From Podocnemis expansa (lineage: Eukaryota > Chordata > Testudines > Podocnemididae): a DNA stretch of 64,000 nucleotides. The position numbers and the translations under genes are program-made. Under the pieces are notes generated by a model. It ran no database searches and was not told the DNA's origin. It saw nothing but the letters and a program-made list of their open reading frames with translations. The stretch is taken from NCBI GenBank assembly GCA_007922195.1, contig ML682067.1, positions 2,364,495 to 2,428,494 on the forward strand, in the 5' to 3' direction. Position 1 is the stretch's first letter; the number at the start of each line of letters is the position of its first letter. Positions 58,998-64,000 of the stretch are shown here, piece after piece.

Positions 58998-59506
58998 GAC
59001 TATGTCTACACTTAGATTGTTAAATTGAATTGACTTAAATCAAACTAATAATCATTATATTGAATTAAGTTAAATAGAACTAACATGGGTCCACTAGAAA
59101 CCTAAATTGAATGAGCACGTCCATGGATAGGACTTACTACTTTGATTTAGGAGAGGGTCACCATGGGAGGTGCGGCAACATGGCCCCCCCCCAAGAAAGG
59201 CCATGCTCTTAGCCAACATATAGAAAGAGGAAGGCACCCTGGGAGGAAGAAGGGCAAAAAGTGTTAATTAGAACTAATGATTAGTTCAAATGAACACAGC
59301 TACACTGGGTTAAATCAAACTAATAAGTTCGATTTAACTGTCATGTTGAATTTAAGGAAGGTTTGATCATTTCAAAATGACCTTTCCTTATTTTGAATTG
59401 AGGGAAGTCCCTATTTCAAACTAAGGAAAGCTAGTGTAGCCATGCAATACTTTAAATCAAATTAATCATCATTAATTTGATTTAAAGTGTAAGTGTAGAG
59501 ATAGCC
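58998..59506. mobile_element. Harbinger-type MITE, TTAAATCGAATTAA-like family (element E)
   Basis: Starts GACTATGTCTACACTTAG and ends AAGTGTAGAGATAGCC. The flanks are AAA on the left (58995-58997, shared with the right flank of copy C4) and AAA on the right (59507-59509). Its words are AAATCAAACTAATAA and AATTGAATTAAG types. The centre (59155-59260) has CACCATGGGAGG, GCGGCAACATGGCC and CACCCTGGGAGGAAGAAGGGC, which is related in inverted orientation to the core of element D and to the subterminal part of the coding element. Confidence 0.8.
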
Positions 59507-59522
59507 AAAGGAATTATTCATA

Positions 59523-59951
59523 GGCTATGTCTACACATGCATCATTATTTCGAAATGAGTTATTTCGAATAAAGTCCTTATTTCGAAATAAGTTAATTCG
59601 CTTTAAGAAAATGTTAATTCGAATTAAGGGAAAGCCTGCTATTGAAACAGCTGTTATTTCAAAATTGTTATTTCAAAATAACACCATTTGGACATGTTGT
59701 TTCAAAACAGTTGTTTCAAAACAATGGTGTTGTTTCGAAACAACATGTCCAAACGGCGTTATTTCGAACTATTTCTAAATAACAGCCGTTTCTAAATGAA
59801 TGGGTTTCAAGCTGTTTTGAAATGACGGTTCTTATTTCAAAATGACAGAGCCTGTCATTTCAAAATAAGAAAATGTTGTGTGGACATTCAGTTTTTTTAT
59901 TTCGAAACAACCAGTGTTGTTTCGAAATAAAAGACTCGTGTGGACATACCC
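59523..59951. mobile_element. Harbinger-type MITE, TTATTTCGAAATAA family (copy B3)
   Basis: Ends GGCTATGTCTACAC and GTGTGGACATACCC, flanks ATA and GTA. The right 150 bp, read inverted, follow the left end of the coding element at 54828 almost word for word (same hairpins and same GTCCACA spacer). It is thus a deletion derivative of that element type. It lies 16 bp after element E. Confidence 0.85.
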
Positions 59952-61634
59952 GTAGGTGTAAAGTTATTCATGTGTGTATTTGCATGTTTGGGACTTTATT
60001 CAGCATGATTCATAATTCTGTGTATGGAGAGGCACATGCATTGAAGTCACAATGAATCATGGGCCCATACCTAAAGGTCTAATTTGATGCTTAAACAGGG
60101 TCTATCTGTCTGCTTTTCCATATATAGCAAGTGGTGAGGTGTATGAGTGGGACACAGTCAAAGGTTAAAAAAACCCCAAAACCCACGATGAAGGGTTGAA
60201 TAAGGTATCAATGTATCAGTGTTATGATAACCCCATTATCATTAGAACTGATTGAAAAGCAGAGGGAAAAAAGTATGTGACACCATCCATGAACAATATG
60301 CCTCCTTTTTTCATCAAAATGATTCAAATATTGGAAGTGTTTTGACCAGCTCTGTAGCTGGTTGAAAAATGGAGTGGATTTTTCATAAACATTTCCCCCA
60401 ACGAGTCCCATTTGGTCATCTAACAAAGTTGAAGTCTGAATTTTTTTGGTCAGCTCTAATAGTCACATTCTTTTTTTGTATCTGTTACTTTCTGGATATT
60501 GATTAAAAACTTTGAGACAGATTTTACCCTCAGTGCAATTCCTGGCTACCTCCAGTGAAGTCATAGGGCAGCACTGGTGTCAAGTGAGAATCAACCTTGT
60601 TGCCTAAGAATGGACATTCTATGAATGACAGTTAAAATTACCAACTTTTGACATATATCCTCATTCAAAAAAAGTAATAGCTACATCTAAATTAGTGGAT
60701 CAGGGAAATGTTTTATCAGAGAATAAGGAAACCTGAAAAAGTTGCAAAAGATTATATTCATAAAGCTATTGAGTTTAAATTTTTGTTTTAAAATCCCAAC
60801 ATACTAGATGATGATCAAGAATATAAATGGGTAGTACCTGTTGATATTAAAATCGTGCTCTTGTGCTCAGGGAAGCTCCTCATAGGCTGGGGTCTCTCTG
60901 CATAGAGCTCATTGCAGGAGTAAGGCCTCTGATGTCATCAAAAAAAAGGATAAGTGAGCCAACTATGCATACAATTTATAAGATACATTTAAAAGTTGAT
61001 ATTTTCCTTTCCAAAAACTCACCCTTTGGGAATCATATCTTTTTTGAAATGAGAGTTTAAAATGCATATTCAGCAATGTGTCACTTAGGTACATTTTTGC
61101 CACTAATTTCCTACATATTGCCAAGCTCCATTTAAAACAGAAGTCTCCTATCAAGAAATCATTTGCAATTATTTGCTCTTTTATGGCTGTAAAGTATGGT
61201 AACATAATACTTTTTAATGGAAACCATAATAAATGGCACATGCTACAAGTGTCTACAAATGAACTTTATAGTCTGGAATTTTTATGTCACAAACTATATA
61301 CTTATGATCCTAGTGAATGGTGCTGGGATGCAGAAGAGGATATATAAGGTTTTAATGGCGATATGAATTGACAATATTGATTTTAAATGCATATTCTAGA
61401 CTGGGACATAGCCCCAACTCAGATGTGAATGCCCACCTACCAAGTATCTGTACCAGTGTTAACCCTGAATGCCCCAGCCATCCCACTGACAGTATGTGGA
61501 ATCAGTAGTCAGTTGCAAGACTGGGGTCCGACTGTTGACAGGGACATGCAGAGGCCTGCACTGGGTGGAGTAATTAAGGTTTATCCCTAATTGTAATTGG
61601 GATAAATCATGATTAACTTATTTGGCTCAATGCT
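59952..61634. other. Non-coding stretch
   Basis: AT-rich. A palindromic relic lies near 60520-60590 (AGTGCAATTCCTGGCTACC, AGTGAAGTCATAGGGCAGC). Frames such as 61078-61347 have no domain. No gene recognised. Confidence 0.5.
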
Positions 61635-61636
61635 CA

Positions 61637-62345
61637 GCATAGAATCATAGAATCACAGAATCATTGGGTTGGAAGGGACCTCAGGAGGTCATCTAGTCCA
61701 ACCCCTTGCCAAAAAAGCAGTACCACTCGCACTAAATTATCCCAGCCAGGGTTTTGTCCAGCTGGGCCTTAAACATCTCCAAAGATGGAGATTCCACCAC
61801 CTCCCTAGGTAGCCCATTCCAGTGCTTCACCACTCGCCCAGTAAGAAATTTTTTCCTAATATCCGGCCTCAACCTCCCCAGCTGCAACTTGAAACCATTG
61901 CTTCTTGTTCTGTCCTCTGTCACTACTGAGAACAGCCAAGCTCCGTCCTCCTTGGAGCATCTCTTCAAGTAGCTGAAGGTTGCTATCAAATCCCCCCCTC
62001 AGTCTTCTCTCCTGCAGGCTAAATAAGCCTAGTTCCTTCAATCTCTCTTCATAGGTCTTGTGCTCCAGCCCCTTAATCATTTTTGTTGCCCTCTGCTGGA
62101 CTGTTTCTAATTTGTCCACATCCTTTTTGTAGTGGGGAGCCCAAAACTGGACACAATATTCTAGATGGTGCCTCACCGGTGCCAGATAGAGGGGAATGAT
62201 CACATCCCTCAATTTGCTGGCAACACTTCTTCTGATGCAGCCTATTATGCCATTGGCCTTTTTGGCAGCAAGAGCACACTGCTGACTCATATCCAGCTTC
62301 CCATCCACCATCACCCCCAGGGCCTTTGCTACAGTGCATGCCTTT
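61637..62345 (-). mobile_element. CR1 LINE 3' portion, minus strand, well preserved
   Basis: On the plus strand it opens with the terminal octamers CATAGAATCATAGAATCACAG and the tail GGTTGGAAGGGACCTCAGG. The minus-strand translation gives the end of ORF2 in two frames separated by one frameshift near 61980. The upstream frame has [20 protein letters not shown], then [16 protein letters not shown], then [19 protein letters not shown]; the downstream one has [32 protein letters not shown]. It is one of the youngest CR1 copies here. The 5' truncation is at about 62345. Confidence 0.9.
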
Positions 62346-64000
62346 GTCTACACAGTATCAGTACAGCTAGACACAAATTTCTGGCCGTTTATTGCTTAAT
62401 GAATGCCACTGCCTCCTCTTGATCCCAAGTGAAGACAGCTCCAGTGCGTGGTTATATTTTTCCTTTAAAAATATGTGTATGTGTGGTTCAATATTTAAAC
62501 TTATACTAATACCCTTTTCTTCTTGAAAAATATTTACACAATCCTAGCAGCATTATCCATTTTCTTATTAAAAGTTGACATGATGTTACTTGACTGAAAT
62601 ATCAGTTTTATGCAGTACAACATGAGGTGGTTAATTGGATGCAGTTGAGCAACATATTTCTCAATTGTTTATTCATGGTCCAGTATTTCTTGGTAGTTCT
62701 TTAGTGCCTTTTATAGTTCTTAAATATGCATTCAACTTAGAGCCACCCAGCAATTAAACAGGTATTGTAGATTAACAATAATCAGTTTGCAAGTCAATAT
62801 GGTGAGGCTTTCCAACTATGAGACAGGTCTATCTAAATGTCACTAACACCCTGAAACAGCAATCCAGACCTATTCAGCAGTGATTTAAACATTTGCTTAA
62901 TTAGTTTACTGAATAAATATAAATCTAGGACCATGCTTAAATGATTTGATAAAATGAGTTTTAAAGTCCCAATCCTGTAAGTATTGCTAAAATGAGCAAA
63001 TACTTGCGCAAGTTATTTATGTGGTTAAGTGCACTAGTGGATAGTAAATAATGTTTGTTTAATATATAATAACAGCCTTGTTAAATCTAGGGATTCGTGT
63101 GGTTTAAATGTTGTTTAAATATCAATCAAGTAGTGGAAGGTATTTACTGAAATTAAGGGTAACATTTGCAAAAGTGCCTAAGTGATTTTAAAGTCTAAAT
63201 CCCATGGGACTTGGGCTCGTAAGTCACATAGGTGTTTTAAAACATGTTACCTATAGCCACCACATGAGGGATGCTATAAATGTTTCCACAACTATCACTT
63301 TATATTAAATGCACACTAGAGAATATTTGGCCAATTTTTGCTGTCTGCCTACACCAGCATAAAACTGGAGTAGGTCAGCTGAAGTACATAGTTATGCTGG
63401 TTTAAGGTAAGAATTGAGTGCTTTGATTTTAAATCTTCACTTTCATGGTGTATCATTTTCTTTGCCTTGTTTTTAATTTGTCATATAATCAATGATAAAA
63501 ATGCCTTCTAATCTAGCCCAAGAATTAATCTCAATACCAAAGAAACTCCTAAAATGGAATTCACATCACTGTGTGGATTTAACTGAAGAAGTACATTACA
63601 TTTCTGTAACTTTAGATTTAAACTGCAATTGCATTTCAAATTATATGAGTTTGAGGATCCTTCAGCTAAGGTTCTGATTCTGTGAGTGAGCCAAATAGGC
63701 AGATTCCTTTGCCCATGGTCCACAATCCTCATAATCCAGTGATTTGCACCCTATTTACCATTGTGTGCTGCATATGCAGCTCATAATGTGTTAGGTGGGC
63801 CACATCCAATACTATCTGTATGACCCTGAGGATGGCATGTGGGCTGCAGCTGTGTGCTGAGTGGGCCACAAGTGAACCACTGCAAGGTGCTCTGCATGTG
63901 TGCAACTGCAGCATCAGGAATGGGCATTAGGTCATCTTTTCTCAAAGAAGCTCTGTGCAGCCTATTGGAACGTATATACCATAGGCAGGGTGAAATCTTG
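62346..64000. other. AT-rich non-coding DNA with a palindromic relic
   Basis: No gene recognised. A palindromic repeat lies at 63157-63251 (GGGTAACATTTGCAAAAGTGC against TTTTAAAACATGTTACC), an old copy of the amniote type that includes TCCCATGGGACTT. A weaker one lies near 63340-63415. Confidence 0.5.

Noticed and set aside
58589..59506. Regularly repeated short words resembling a CRISPR array or satellite
   Set aside because: The repeats are palindromic, lack uniform spacers, and are bounded by transposon ends with target duplications in a vertebrate-type genome.

Overview
The window looks like non-coding nuclear DNA of a sauropsid, most likely a turtle or crocodilian. The evidence is the repeat content: CR1 LINEs with the typical 3' tail, a tRNA-headed SINE that ends in that CR1 tail, L3/MIR-type relics, hAT MITEs with 8-bp target duplications, Ty3/gypsy debris, and a dense population of PIF/Harbinger-type MITEs. 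I found no intact host protein-coding gene, no rRNA and no free-standing tRNA gene. The one possible host exon is a 36-nt candidate at 54060-54095. Nearly all predicted reading frames are chance ORFs or pieces of transposons.

Layout. 1-4.4 kb: AT-rich DNA, a degenerate CR1 carrying a 91-bp hAT MITE, and two Harbinger MITEs. 5.4-11.6 kb: an old minus-strand Ty3/gypsy pol region (protease, RT, RNase H) split by a plus-strand CR1 that is itself interrupted by a GC-rich block, by a second minus-strand CR1, and bounded by MITEs. 11.6-14 kb: a minus-strand CR1 3' end, split by a MITE, followed by what looks like CR1 ORF1 and 5'UTR. 15.4-16.1 kb: an L3-like repeat with a MITE in it, which itself carries a 161-bp insert. 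16-20 kb: quiet AT-rich DNA. 20.3-22.7 kb: a GC-rich cluster with a hAT-in-hAT nest. 22.7-34.4 kb: quiet AT-rich DNA. 34.4-36.1 kb: an LTR inserted in another LTR. 37-40.5 kb: a MITE, a long CR1 and an LTR-like unit. 41-46.5 kb: a CR1 with four kinds of later insertion. 47-53 kb: hAT, MIR, SINE and two more MITEs. 54-60 kb: a hAT element, then a nearly intact Harbinger element (3694 bp) followed almost end to end by three MITEs. 61.6-62.3 kb: another CR1.

The most notable system is the Harbinger/MITE group. At least twelve elements share a terminal repeat like GGCTATGTCTACAC and mostly 3-bp target duplications. Inside, they carry arrays of short palindromes built on a TCGA centre, and each family has its own palindrome word: TTAGTTCGAACTAA, TTATTTCGAAATAA, TTAAGTCGACTTAA, or AATTCGAATT-like. 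One element still encodes a Myb/SANT-like protein on the plus strand and, convergently, a DDE transposase on the minus strand with one frameshift, two TGA stops and an altered first catalytic acidic residue. Two MITEs are visibly internal-deletion derivatives of this element. The families may share one transposition machinery while their palindrome arrays, the probable protein-binding or structural sites, diversified.
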